Shown: piece after piece, positions 16,065-23,547 of the stretch
How the letters are laid out: each line of letters begins with the position of its first letter
How positions within the stretch are numbered: position 1 is the first letter of the stretch
Assembly (NCBI GenBank): GCA_027486845.1
Contig: JAIXOL010000021.1
Location: forward strand, 1-64,000
Reading direction: 5' to 3'
DNA length: 64,000 nucleotides
From: Cytophagaceae bacterium
Lineage (GTDB): Bacteria > Bacteroidota > Bacteroidia > Cytophagales > Spirosomataceae
The notes under the pieces: model-generated
What the model was told of the DNA's origin: nothing
What the model saw: only the letters and a program-made list of their open reading frames with translations
The model's database searches: none
Translations under genes and position numbers: made by a program

Positions 16065-16181
16065 TTATGTTACTAATAGTTTTTCTTCAAGTTTGGCAAC
16101 ATCATTTCTAAGGCTTGCAAATTTCTTGTGCAAACGTTTAGCTCGGTTTTTAAAGTGGTGAGTATATGAAACTTTATTCAT
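16065..16181 (-). pseudogene. RelE/ParE-like toxin, truncated after 38 residues
   Basis: ATG at 16181 overlaps the antitoxin stop. The frame reads NKVSYTHHFKNRAKRLHKKF, then ASLRNDVAKLEEKLL, matching the N-terminal helices of the Bacteroidota RelE/ParE toxin family, and stops after 38 residues where about 95-100 are expected. The beta-sheet with the catalytic residues is absent, and the DNA beyond shows no continuation. The toxin is therefore almost certainly inactive. Confidence 0.7.
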
Positions 16182-16377
16182 CAAAGACATCAGCTAAGGT
16201 TAGAGCCTTCAATTTTCCCTCTCGAATGAGCTTAACTTCTCGCAAGCCTTGTGCAACTTGTTCAATCAAAGGCATAGTTTCTTCTTCGTTCTCGCCATTA
16301 ATCAAAGATTTTAATTCGTTTTGCACCTTTTTGGGCAAAACCTTATATTGTTCATAAATTATTTGTGCTGTAGTCAT
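16174..16377 (-). CDS. antitoxin of a RelE/ParE-type module
   Basis: A 67-residue protein: MTTAQIIYEQYKVLPKKVQN, then an acidic middle (NGENEEE) and LREVKLIREGKLKALTLADVFDE. This is the usual layout of short Bacteroidota antitoxins whose C-terminus wraps the toxin. The gene is intact and overlaps the truncated toxin. It may persist as a relic, or neutralise toxins encoded elsewhere. Confidence 0.7.
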   Translation of the reverse strand: MTTAQIIYEQYKVLPKKVQNELKSLINGENEEETMPLIEQVAQGLREVKLIREGKLKALTLADVFDE

Positions 16378-16432
16378 CTTTGTTAAGTTTTAGTTGTCAA
16401 ATTCAATAATTCCCCAAATCAAAAATCGGCTT

Positions 16433-16735
16433 TTACCATAAAAATCGGCTAAATCTGCTCAAAATGCTTTTTCCACCATTCAAATTTGCTGCTTTGTCGG
16501 GCGGTATTTTCTTAAATCCAATTTCAAAGCTACCCTCTTCGGTATAAACGTAGCTTCGGCTGTGTGGGCAATAGTCAATCGGTAGGTTTAGGTCGTTGAT
16601 GAGTTCGTCTCTTAATTTGTACCATGCCCGCTCCGTAATACCGAGTTTTCGAGCGAGTTCTTTAGGCGAGCCCGTTGCTCTTTGTTTGATAAGTTGGTTG
16701 AGATAGCTTAATCGTTGGCGTAATTTAAACAGCAT
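16433..16735 (-). CDS. small helix-turn-helix DNA-binding protein
   Basis: A 100-residue protein with an N-terminal helix (LRQRLSYLNQLIKQRATGSP) and an HTH (PKELARKLGITERAWYKLRDELI, about 24-47). A short beta-rich part follows (PIDYCPHSRSYVYTEEGSFEIGFKKI). Similar small HTH proteins accompany Bacteroidota bacteriocin-like loci as far as I recall. The tail after LNGG (SILSRFSRFLW) looks atypical. It is the leftmost-transcribed gene of the locus and a candidate regulator of the promoter with the inverted repeat at 15801. Confidence 0.65.
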   Translation of the reverse strand: MLFKLRQRLSYLNQLIKQRATGSPKELARKLGITERAWYKLRDELINDLNLPIDYCPHSRSYVYTEEGSFEIGFKKIPPDKAANLNGGKSILSRFSRFLW

Positions 16736-17056
16736 GGTTGTAATGGTTTAAGGTTTATAAAAAATTCTAATCAATGCTTTGGTCAATAGTCAGAACAAAA
16801 GTTATAGTGTTTTTTTAAATTTTGGATTTTGTAACAATATAATGGGATATTCGAATAAAAAACAAGTAAAATTATTTATTTAGTGGCATATTTATATAAA
16901 TTGGTGACAAATGAATTTAAATGGTAAAAATAATATTTGTACTTTTACAAGAAAGAATTTGTTATTATTGACATTTCGTCAAGCTTTAAATATTTTTTCA
17001 CTACCTTTGTTCTCCGATAGATATAAGTATTTTCGGAACTCTTTTATTACTCTTCG
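16736..17056. other. divergent intergenic region upstream of carA
   Basis: 321 nt, strongly AT-rich. Only the carA -7 box at 17002-17009 is supported. I see no riboswitch-like structure and no PyrR or arginine-box consensus. Confidence 0.5.
17002..17009 (+). promoter_or_regulatory. Bacteroidota -7 box (TACCTTTG) of carA
   Basis: TAnnTTTG 48 nt before the carA ATG. A TTG lies upstream at 16968, but at 31 nt rather than 19, so the -33 box is not convincing. Confidence 0.5.
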
Positions 17057-18157
17057 ATGAATCAAAAACCCTCTGATGCCCTTCTACTCCTTGAAGATGG
17101 CACTTTTTTCAAAGGAAAAGCACTCGGCAAAATTGGTACTTCGGCTGGCGAAATCTGCTTTAATACAGGAATGACTGGCTACCAAGAAATTTACACCGAC
17201 CCTTCATATTTTGGTCAAGTAGTAATCAATACTACTTCTCACATTGGAAATTACGGTGTTGTTTTAGATGACGAAGAAGAATCTTCGAGTGTAAAAATTA
17301 GTGGAATGGTCTGTAATGCGTTCGCTAATCATTATTACTCACGTGCAACCGCCGATTTTTCTCTCCAAGAATATTTTGAGCGTGCCAATATCGTAGGAAT
17401 CTGTGATGTTGATACCCGTCAAATCGTGCGTCATATCCGTGATGCAGGCGTGATGAACTGCATTATTTCTTCTGAAATCCTTGACCCAGCTGTTTTAGCA
17501 CTCGAATTAAAGAAAGTGCCTTCGATGGATGGGCTTGAACTTTCTTCGATTGTTAGTACAAAAGAAGCCTATTATTTGGGTAACGAAGATGCAAAATATA
17601 AAGTAGCAGTGTTGGATTTTGGCGTGAAGAAAAGCATCTTAAATAATTTCGTAGAAAGAGATTGTTATTGCAAGGTTTTCAATGCCAAAACAAGTTTTGA
17701 AGAAATCGCAGCCTTTAATCCAGACGGTTATTTTTTATCGAATGGCCCTGGCGACCCTTCTGCAATGCCTTATGCTGTTGAAACCATCAAGCAAGTAATC
17801 GAAACCAACAAACCAGTTTTTGGTATTTGTCTTGGCCATCAATTATTAGCTTTGGCAAGTGGAATCGAAACTTATAAGATGAAAAATGGCCATCGTGGCT
17901 TGAATCATCCGGTAAAAAACCTTCGCACTGGACTTTGTGAAATTACATCACAAAACCATGGTTTTGCCGTAAAACCTGAGCAAGTTTCAAGTATAGAAAA
18001 TATCGAACTCACACACGTAAACCTCAATGATAATACTATCGAAGGAATACGTAGAAAAGATAAACCAGCGTTTTCGGTACAATATCACCCCGAAGCATCA
18101 CCTGGCCCGCACGATTCTCGCTATTTATTCGATGATTTCGTGAAGATGTTGGGATAA
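17057..18157 (+). CDS. carA: carbamoyl-phosphate synthase small subunit
   Basis: A 366-residue glutamine amidotransferase subunit that supplies ammonia to CarB for arginine and pyrimidine synthesis. The N-terminal CPSase domain (about 8-140: LLLEDGTFFKGKALG, FNTGMTGYQEIYTDPSYFGQ) is followed by a class I GATase domain with nucleophile Cys258 (FGICLGHQLLAL) and catalytic His344 (QYHPEASPGPHDS). The length is as expected. carB is not adjacent. A terminator follows directly, so carA is monocistronic here. Confidence 0.97.
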   Translation: MNQKPSDALLLLEDGTFFKGKALGKIGTSAGEICFNTGMTGYQEIYTDPSYFGQVVINTTSHIGNYGVVLDDEEESSSVKISGMVCNAFANHYYSRATADFSLQEYFERANIVGICDVDTRQIVRHIRDAGVMNCIISSEILDPAVLALELKKVPSMDGLELSSIVSTKEAYYLGNEDAKYKVAVLDFGVKKSILNNFVERDCYCKVFNAKTSFEEIAAFNPDGYFLSNGPGDPSAMPYAVETIKQVIETNKPVFGICLGHQLLALASGIETYKMKNGHRGLNHPVKNLRTGLCEITSQNHGFAVKPEQVSSIENIELTHVNLNDNTIEGIRRKDKPAFSVQYHPEASPGPHDSRYLFDDFVKMLG

Positions 18158-18171
18158 AATAATATTTCATT

Positions 18172-18223
18172 AAACCTGCAAAGTCTGGGCGACCCCGTCT
18201 TCAATAGACCTTGCAGGTTTTTT
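18172..18223 (+). terminator. terminator of carA
   Basis: AAACCTGCA pairs with TGCAGGTTT, extended by AAGTCT/AGACCT with a small mismatch, followed by TTTTT. The loop carries GGGCGACCCCGTCTTCA, a GC-rich insert reminiscent of the dispersed repeats elsewhere in the window. Confidence 0.8.
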
Positions 18224-18307
18224 CGTATTGTGCCACACCCATTTATCGCTGATGACAATCGGACTGCCGAAGCGGGTGTTGCATAATTGTTTTATAATCA
18301 ATTATTT

Positions 18308-19618
18308 ATGAAATTATACAGCACAAACCACCAAAGTCCTGATGTAGATTTAGCCGAAGCCGTTTTTCGTGGACTTCCGCCCGATAATGGCCTTTATATG
18401 CCAACTGAGTTTATACCGTTGCCTCAAGATTTTTGGGATAATGTTCAAAATCTTAGTTTGCAAGAAATTGCTTTTGAGGTTTCAAATGCACTTATCGGAG
18501 CTGATGTTCCTGCCGAAGATTTACGTCAACTCATCAATAATGCGATTGATTTTTCTGCACCAATTGTTGAAATTGAGGCAAATACCTACTGTTTAGAGCT
18601 TTTTCACGGCCCTTCGATGGCATTTAAAGATTTTGGAGCAAGATTTATGGCTGCTTTGATGTCGTATTTTCTACAAAAATCGCAAAAGCAAATCCATATT
18701 TTGGTAGCAACTTCGGGCGATACTGGTGGAGCGGTAGCACAAGGATTTTTTAAAACAGCTAATATTGATGTCACGATTCTTTATCCAAGCGGAAAAGTAA
18801 GCGATATTCAAGAAAAACAACTCACAACTTTAGGCGAAAACGTAAGAGCTTTAGAAGTAAGTGGCACATTTGATGATTGTCAAAAATTAGTTAAATTGGC
18901 TTTCTTGGATAAAGAATTGACCGATAAATTTGATTTAGCTTCGGCCAACTCAATCAATATTGCTCGCCTTATTCCACAGGCGTTTTATTTTGTCAATGCT
19001 TATGCCCAATTGAAAAAATCGGGTGCTGATTTGCCGGTAATTATGTCTGTTCCGAGTGGAAACTTTGGGAATTTGAGTGCAGGAATTATTGCTTGGAAAC
19101 TGGGTTTGCCAGTGAGTAAATTTATTGCAACTACCAACCTAAATAATGTTGTGCCAACTTATTTAGAAAATGGCATTTACGAACCGATAAATCCTTCATT
19201 ATCAACTATTTCCAATGCAATGGATGTCGGAAATCCGAGTAATTTTCCTCGTATGAAAGCCTTGCTTGATAATGATTTGGAAACAATGCGTGACTTAATA
19301 GTTGGTTATTTCTACGACGATGAAGCGACAAAAGTAGCCATGAAGGACGTATATGAGCGTATTGGCTATGTAATGTGTCCGCATACTGCGGTGGCTTATT
19401 TAGGTTTGAAAGCCTATACAAATGCACTTTCTGAGCCAGTCAGTGGAATATTTTTTTCGACGGCACACTATGCAAAGTTTTTGGATGTGGTTGAGGAAGT
19501 TGTCGGTAAACAGGATATTCCAAAACGCCTTTCTGATTTGCTGAGTTTAGAAAAACAAGCAACTCCAATGTCAACTGAGTTTGCGGATTTTAAGGCTTGG
19601 TTGATGGCGAATTTATAG
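18308..19618 (+). CDS. thrC: threonine synthase
   Basis: A PLP enzyme of about 436 residues converting O-phosphohomoserine to threonine. The N-terminal YSTNHQSPDVDLAEAVFRGL and the PLP Lys in HGPSMAFKDFGARF (about Lys107) are diagnostic. ATSGDTGGAVA is the phosphate-binding loop and SVPSGNFGN is also present. ATG at 18308 (MKLYST) fits the family start; the frame extends seven codons upstream to a TTG. The other thr genes are not in the window. Confidence 0.96.
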   Translation: MKLYSTNHQSPDVDLAEAVFRGLPPDNGLYMPTEFIPLPQDFWDNVQNLSLQEIAFEVSNALIGADVPAEDLRQLINNAIDFSAPIVEIEANTYCLELFHGPSMAFKDFGARFMAALMSYFLQKSQKQIHILVATSGDTGGAVAQGFFKTANIDVTILYPSGKVSDIQEKQLTTLGENVRALEVSGTFDDCQKLVKLAFLDKELTDKFDLASANSINIARLIPQAFYFVNAYAQLKKSGADLPVIMSVPSGNFGNLSAGIIAWKLGLPVSKFIATTNLNNVVPTYLENGIYEPINPSLSTISNAMDVGNPSNFPRMKALLDNDLETMRDLIVGYFYDDEATKVAMKDVYERIGYVMCPHTAVAYLGLKAYTNALSEPVSGIFFSTAHYAKFLDVVEEVVGKQDIPKRLSDLLSLEKQATPMSTEFADFKAWLMANL

Positions 19619-19626
19619 CATAAAAA

Positions 19627-19680
19627 AGATTTGACAACTCTTTCAGTGCGACGATTCGCAAAGTTGTAGTTGTCAAATCT
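19627..19680. terminator. bidirectional terminator between thrC and the DUF1338 gene
   Basis: AGATTTGACAACT pairs with AGTTGTCAAATCT (13 bp) with a nested GCGA/TCGC stem inside. It is bordered by an A-run on the left and AAAATATTTT on the right, suiting convergent genes on both strands. Confidence 0.75.
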
Positions 19681-19688
19681 AAAATATT

Positions 19689-20633
19689 TTACATTTCAGC
19701 TTTCATTGTTTGACTTGTGAAAGTACTTTCAAAAATCTTATCAGCATTGCCAGTTTCAAAACCATCGCGGCGATGAGTCCTTTCGATTTTATCAATCGGT
19801 ATTCCCGAAAACTGAGGTAAAACTTTTCTTTCAGCAAATTCCATATAACTTCCTGCTATTGAATGAATTACACCATCGGCAAATTCAGCATCAATCATTT
19901 CGGCAACCGTCGAACTTTGTAATAAACCGCCATCGGGGCTAATTTTTATTTTTCCACCAGCATTATTAAGTTTTACGCCGATTCTCTCCAAAAAAACATT
20001 AAATTCTTGAATTGTGCTATAATTCTCTTTAAGATTATGTACGCTAATTGTGTAATGATTGAGGTAGTATCGGTTATAAATTACCCAAGCAGCATATTCA
20101 CTTTCTTGTTGTAGTGCTGCGTAATCCTCCCAATTAGGTGTTCGCCACAATGGCTTGTGCAGAAATTCATCTACGGCCACACCATTATTCAATTCCAAAC
20201 TATCCGCTGGGTCAGATTTTACTTCGTTGGTATAACTTCTAATAATTCTTTGAGCATTTTCTGATAAATCATCGACTCGAAGTTCACTTACAAAAATTCT
20301 TGGAAATGCGGAATGCCGCCCAGCGGAACGCTGCCCGTTTGTTTCTGGTGGGGAAAACCAATAAGCATTCAGTTTTTTGCCTTCAAAATTGAAAAAATCA
20401 CGCTTTTCGTAGCCAAAATGCAGAAAAATCTTCTCAAATGACTGAATGCCCAGTTGCGGAACTCCCATAGTACGAAAAGCGATGTGGTCGTTTTCGATGT
20501 CGTTTCGGTTCGAAATAATTCCTTCGACAATCATGGCATCAGCTACTTTATTGACATCGTGTACTCGCTCGCTGTATCGACGCATCAAGCCGTCGAGTAC
20601 ATATTCTAAGGTTTTTATTTGATTATTTTCCAT
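19689..20633 (-). CDS. DUF1338: 2-oxoadipate dioxygenase/decarboxylase-like protein
   Basis: A 314-residue member of DUF1338, whose characterised members (HglS, YdcJ) are Fe(II) enzymes turning 2-oxoadipate into D-2-hydroxyglutarate in lysine catabolism. Likely metal ligands are His in NDHIAFRTMG (about 46), His in YYLNHYTISVH (about 195-201) and Glu in SYMEFAER (about 262). The short insert GQRSAGRHSA (about 101-110) coincides with two 15-nt units of a dispersed repeat (20308-20337) and may be a foreign loop. The upstream saccharopine dehydrogenase gene on the same strand supports the pathway. Confidence 0.85.
   Translation of the reverse strand: MENNQIKTLEYVLDGLMRRYSERVHDVNKVADAMIVEGIISNRNDIENDHIAFRTMGVPQLGIQSFEKIFLHFGYEKRDFFNFEGKKLNAYWFSPPETNGQRSAGRHSAFPRIFVSELRVDDLSENAQRIIRSYTNEVKSDPADSLELNNGVAVDEFLHKPLWRTPNWEDYAALQQESEYAAWVIYNRYYLNHYTISVHNLKENYSTIQEFNVFLERIGVKLNNAGGKIKISPDGGLLQSSTVAEMIDAEFADGVIHSIAGSYMEFAERKVLPQFSGIPIDKIERTHRRDGFETGNADKIFESTFTSQTMKAEM
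20308..20337. repeat. two 15-nt GC-rich repeat units inside the DUF1338 gene
   Basis: TGCGGAATGCCGCCC then AGCGGAACGCTGCCC on the plus strand, the same unit as at 29068-29112. In frame, coding GRHSA and GQRSA in the minus-strand protein. Confidence 0.7.
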
Positions 20634-20686
20634 TTACTAATCAATGCATCAATTGTATTGTTAAGAATTATATTTACGAACAGGAT

Positions 20687-20707
20687 GCGACCGTCGCTAC
20701 GGTTCGC
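20687..20707. repeat. small GC-rich hairpin between lysine-catabolism genes
   Basis: GCGACCGT and ACGGTTCGC around CGCT (one bulge). It stands out in an AT-rich gap and resembles the GCGGTTCGCCGC repeat cores at 36421 and 50965. Confidence 0.4.
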
Positions 20708-20715
20708 CCCACAGT

Positions 20716-21771
20716 TTAATCTTTAAAAAACGAACCATTTTGGGTTTCAAGATAAGAACCGAAATCTATATCTTCTTGTTTCAAAAATCCTTGCTGTGGT
20801 AATTTCCCATCTGCTACCATTTCTACAACTGCGGCTACTGAAGCTGCCGTTGTCCACGAAATTGCTCTCCAATGTTTTCCATCAATTTCGATTGGCTTAT
20901 AAGCTCTGTAAAACTCCTCACGTGCTAATTCTGCTCCTTTCCAACCTTCTACCACTGCATATACATAAACTACGTCTTCTTGAACAGGAGGTTTCGCTTC
21001 GGTCAAGATTTGCTCTAAGAGTTCACGTTTATCTTTTAAAATTAATTCATATAACAAAAACTTCATTAATTTCGCATGGCCTGGATAGCGAATTGTTTTG
21101 TAATTGAGCGTATCAACTTTTCCAGCAAAAGTTTCGCACATTGTGCCAAGTCCACCCGAAGTGCTGAAAGCCTCAAATTCTTGTCCTTCAATTTGAATAT
21201 GCTCTATACCGTCGAGAGAAGTTACCATTTTTACTTCACCATTATGAATCACCTCTGCATCGTTGATATATTCGTTTATCACACCTGCTGGCGACCAAGT
21301 AAACGAATAACCCATCAAACCATTCGGAAAACGTGGTAATGCACCCACACGTAGCTCAATATCACGCAACTTTGTAAAACGTTTGGTCAAATCTGTTCCA
21401 ACGATTCCGATTAGACCTGGGGCGAGTCCGCACTGAGGAGCCATTACTGCAGTAGCAGTTTTTGCCATTTCTCTGATTGCCGTAGTTGTAGGTACATCTT
21501 CGGTCAAATCGAAATAATGAATGCCTAGTTTGTGTGCAGTTTGGGCAATCGATAGGTTGAGATTATAAGGCATCGCCGAAACTACCGCATCGAAATTTTT
21601 GAGTGTATTTTCTAAGAAACTGATGTCGTTTACATCGCCGAGTAAGATTTTAAAGGGTAGGGTGGAAGATGGTTGGCGGATATCCATACCCGTAACGGTA
21701 AAGCGTTTTGCGAGCAAAGTACCAACCAACGAACCCACCTTGCCCATACCAATGACAAGAATGTTTTTCAT
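20716..21771 (-). CDS. saccharopine dehydrogenase-like oxidoreductase (Lys9 type)
   Basis: A 351-residue NAD(P) enzyme with a Rossmann fold at the N-terminus (ILVIGMGKVGSLVGTLLAKRF, about 4-24), the SAMPYNLNLSIAQTAHKLGIHY core, and a C-terminal saccharopine-reductase-like domain (APGLIGIVGTDL onward). In lysine degradation such enzymes cleave saccharopine to glutamate and 2-aminoadipate semialdehyde. With the DUF1338 gene 82 nt downstream on the same strand it suggests a lysine-to-D-2-hydroxyglutarate route. Substrate assignment is inference. Confidence 0.85.
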   Translation of the reverse strand: MKNILVIGMGKVGSLVGTLLAKRFTVTGMDIRQPSSTLPFKILLGDVNDISFLENTLKNFDAVVSAMPYNLNLSIAQTAHKLGIHYFDLTEDVPTTTAIREMAKTATAVMAPQCGLAPGLIGIVGTDLTKRFTKLRDIELRVGALPRFPNGLMGYSFTWSPAGVINEYINDAEVIHNGEVKMVTSLDGIEHIQIEGQEFEAFSTSGGLGTMCETFAGKVDTLNYKTIRYPGHAKLMKFLLYELILKDKRELLEQILTEAKPPVQEDVVYVYAVVEGWKGAELAREEFYRAYKPIEIDGKHWRAISWTTAASVAAVVEMVADGKLPQQGFLKQEDIDFGSYLETQNGSFFKD

Positions 21772-22166
21772 TGCAGGAAAAGATTAAAATGTTAAAAATA
21801 ATTAAATTTTCTTAGGTCGACACATGGTCAGGTAGTACATAGAGACTCACTAAGGGAATTCTTAGTGTAATTTAGTGCCTATTAGTGTACTTAGTTTTGA
21901 AAAGAAAACGTAAAAAAGACAACTTGACAGAAGTCAGGAACAAATGAGCAGGCACTACGTAAATATGCGAGGCGTGCTAGGAGATATTTTAGGTCTTTAA
22001 ACAACTGAAGAATAATTTTTAATGCAAATGTAGAGAATGAATAGATATTTGCAAGTAAATGGAAGGGGGTAATTTTACAAATATCCATTGTCTTCGACTA
22101 CGCTTAGGCAACGAATATTTGTAAAATTTGGTGCTTGAGTTATAGGCCCAATGTGATTACCATGGA
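21772..22166. other. intergenic region with small repeats
   Basis: 395 nt. It contains CACTAAG/CTTAGTG palindromic words around 21848-21900 and the arm-element-arm structure at 22071-22128. A 65-codon minus-strand frame at 21891-22088 has no protein-like features and is not called. Confidence 0.5.
22071..22128. repeat. dispersed element between perfect inverted arms
   Basis: AATTTTACAAATAT (22071-22084) and ATATTTGTAAAATT (22115-22128) are perfect 14-bp inverted arms. Between them is CTTCGACTACGCTTAGGCA with short flanks. The same core with different arms is at 40423-40470. It lies downstream of the carboxynorspermidine decarboxylase gene and could act as its terminator. Confidence 0.75.
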
Positions 22167-23309
22167 CTAAAGCTTTTCTTTATAAGTATCGTAACCAAAA
22201 CTTTTCAGTAGCTGAAACACATCATTTTCTTTCCAAATACCAATTGATGGTAAACCAACGCCATTGAAAGTAGTTGTTTTTACCATTGTGTAATGAATCA
22301 TATCATCAAAAACTACATTATCGCCGATTTTTAGTGGTTCATCAAATGAATAATCTCCCATGAAATCACCTGCCAGACAAGTCATTCCACCCATGCGGTA
22401 GGTGGGTTTTCCATTTCCAGCTACTGCATCAGTTGCTCCCCAAATACGTGGTTTATAAGGCATTTCGAGTGTATCGGGCATGTGGGCTGCGAAAGATACG
22501 TCAAGAATTGCTACATCAATGCCTTGAGCATCAACAATATCCAGAACCGTTGAGGTTAAATAACCTGTTTGCCAACCGATGGCCGATCCTGGTTCGAGAA
22601 TGATTTCGATGTTGTACGTTTCACGTAAACGTTTGATAAGTGCAATCAAATGTTCGTGATTATAGCCTTCACGAGTCATTAAATGTCCACCGCCAAGATT
22701 GAGCCATTTTACTTGATGCAGCAAATCACCAAATTTCTTTTCGATATGAACCAAAGTACGTTCTAAAGTATAAGAATCATTTTCGCAAAGTGTATGCGAG
22801 TGTAATCCTTCTATTCCTTCGGGTAGTTTTTCGCCTATTAAATCTCTCGTAACGCCCAATCTCGAACCAACAATACACGGATTATACATATCGGTTTCAA
22901 CTTCAGCGTATTGTGGATTTATTCTGATTCCGCACGAAATTTTTCGTTCAAAACCTTGAACTTGGTCTTTAAACTGATACCACTGATTCAATGAATTGAA
23001 GGTAATATGGCTACTATTGGCCATTATTTGGGCAAATTCCGCTGGTTTATAGGCAGGGCAGTAAGTGTGTGCCAAACAGCCCATTTCTTCAACAATCAAG
23101 CGAGTTTCATTGAGTGAACTGGCCGTTGCTCCTGACAAATATTGCTTGACCATCGGGAAAGTAGCATACATCGAAAAGCCTTTTAAGGCTACGATGATTG
23201 AAGCACCCGATTCAGTTTGAACTCGGTTGAGTAATTCAAGATTACGGCGTAAATGTCTTTCTTCTAAAACATAACACGGTGAAGGAATTTGAGAAATATT
23301 GATTGACAT
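22167..23309 (-). CDS. nspC: carboxynorspermidine decarboxylase
   Basis: A 380-residue PLP-dependent alanine-racemase-fold decarboxylase that makes norspermidine or spermidine from the carboxy precursor. It shows the PLP Lys in VALKGFSMYA (about 43), HTYCPAYKPAEF, EGLHSHTLCEN, the Gly-rich WLNLGGGHLM, and the C-terminal DFMGDYSFDEPLKIGD. The length matches NspC. The partner synthase is at 24625, separated only by a TonB gene on the same strand. A TAATTTTG box lies upstream at 23369-23376. Confidence 0.93.
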   Translation of the reverse strand: MSINISQIPSPCYVLEERHLRRNLELLNRVQTESGASIIVALKGFSMYATFPMVKQYLSGATASSLNETRLIVEEMGCLAHTYCPAYKPAEFAQIMANSSHITFNSLNQWYQFKDQVQGFERKISCGIRINPQYAEVETDMYNPCIVGSRLGVTRDLIGEKLPEGIEGLHSHTLCENDSYTLERTLVHIEKKFGDLLHQVKWLNLGGGHLMTREGYNHEHLIALIKRLRETYNIEIILEPGSAIGWQTGYLTSTVLDIVDAQGIDVAILDVSFAAHMPDTLEMPYKPRIWGATDAVAGNGKPTYRMGGMTCLAGDFMGDYSFDEPLKIGDNVVFDDMIHYTMVKTTTFNGVGLPSIGIWKENDVFQLLKSFGYDTYKEKL

Positions 23310-23368
23310 TTTTAAGGCAAAATGGATTATGTTATATTAATAATGCTTTGAAACGCATTTTTGTTTTG

Positions 23369-23402
23369 CAAAATTACTTATTTAATACCAATCCATCACA
23401 AA
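23369..23402 (-). promoter_or_regulatory. probable nspC promoter
   Basis: On the minus strand TTTG (23399-23402), 22 nt, TAATTTTG (23369-23376), ending about 60 nt before the ATG. Spacing is slightly longer than the usual 19-20. Confidence 0.45.
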
Positions 23403-23437
23403 AAACAGCCCGAACAATGTTGTACGGGCTGTTTGTG
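23401..23437 (-). terminator. terminator of the TonB gene
   Basis: AACAGCCCG pairs with CGGGCTGTT around 12 nt; on the minus strand it is followed by TTTTTG. It lies downstream of the TonB-like gene. Confidence 0.85.
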
Positions 23438-23547
23438 TTGATTTAGTAGAAGGTTGTTTTGTTTGTATTTGTAAAGACAGGGAATGTCTAGTACGGGTTG
23501 CCCTATCTTTAGTGAGTATATTTGAACAATAATATTTATACAAATAT

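Noticed and set aside
16736-17056. Riboswitch or attenuator upstream of carA
   Set aside because: No conserved riboswitch core or terminator/antiterminator pair could be recognised by eye.
21891-22088. 65-codon minus-strand frame
   Set aside because: No start context, no domain, and it lies in a repeat-containing gap; the hydrophobic look comes from T-rich sequence.
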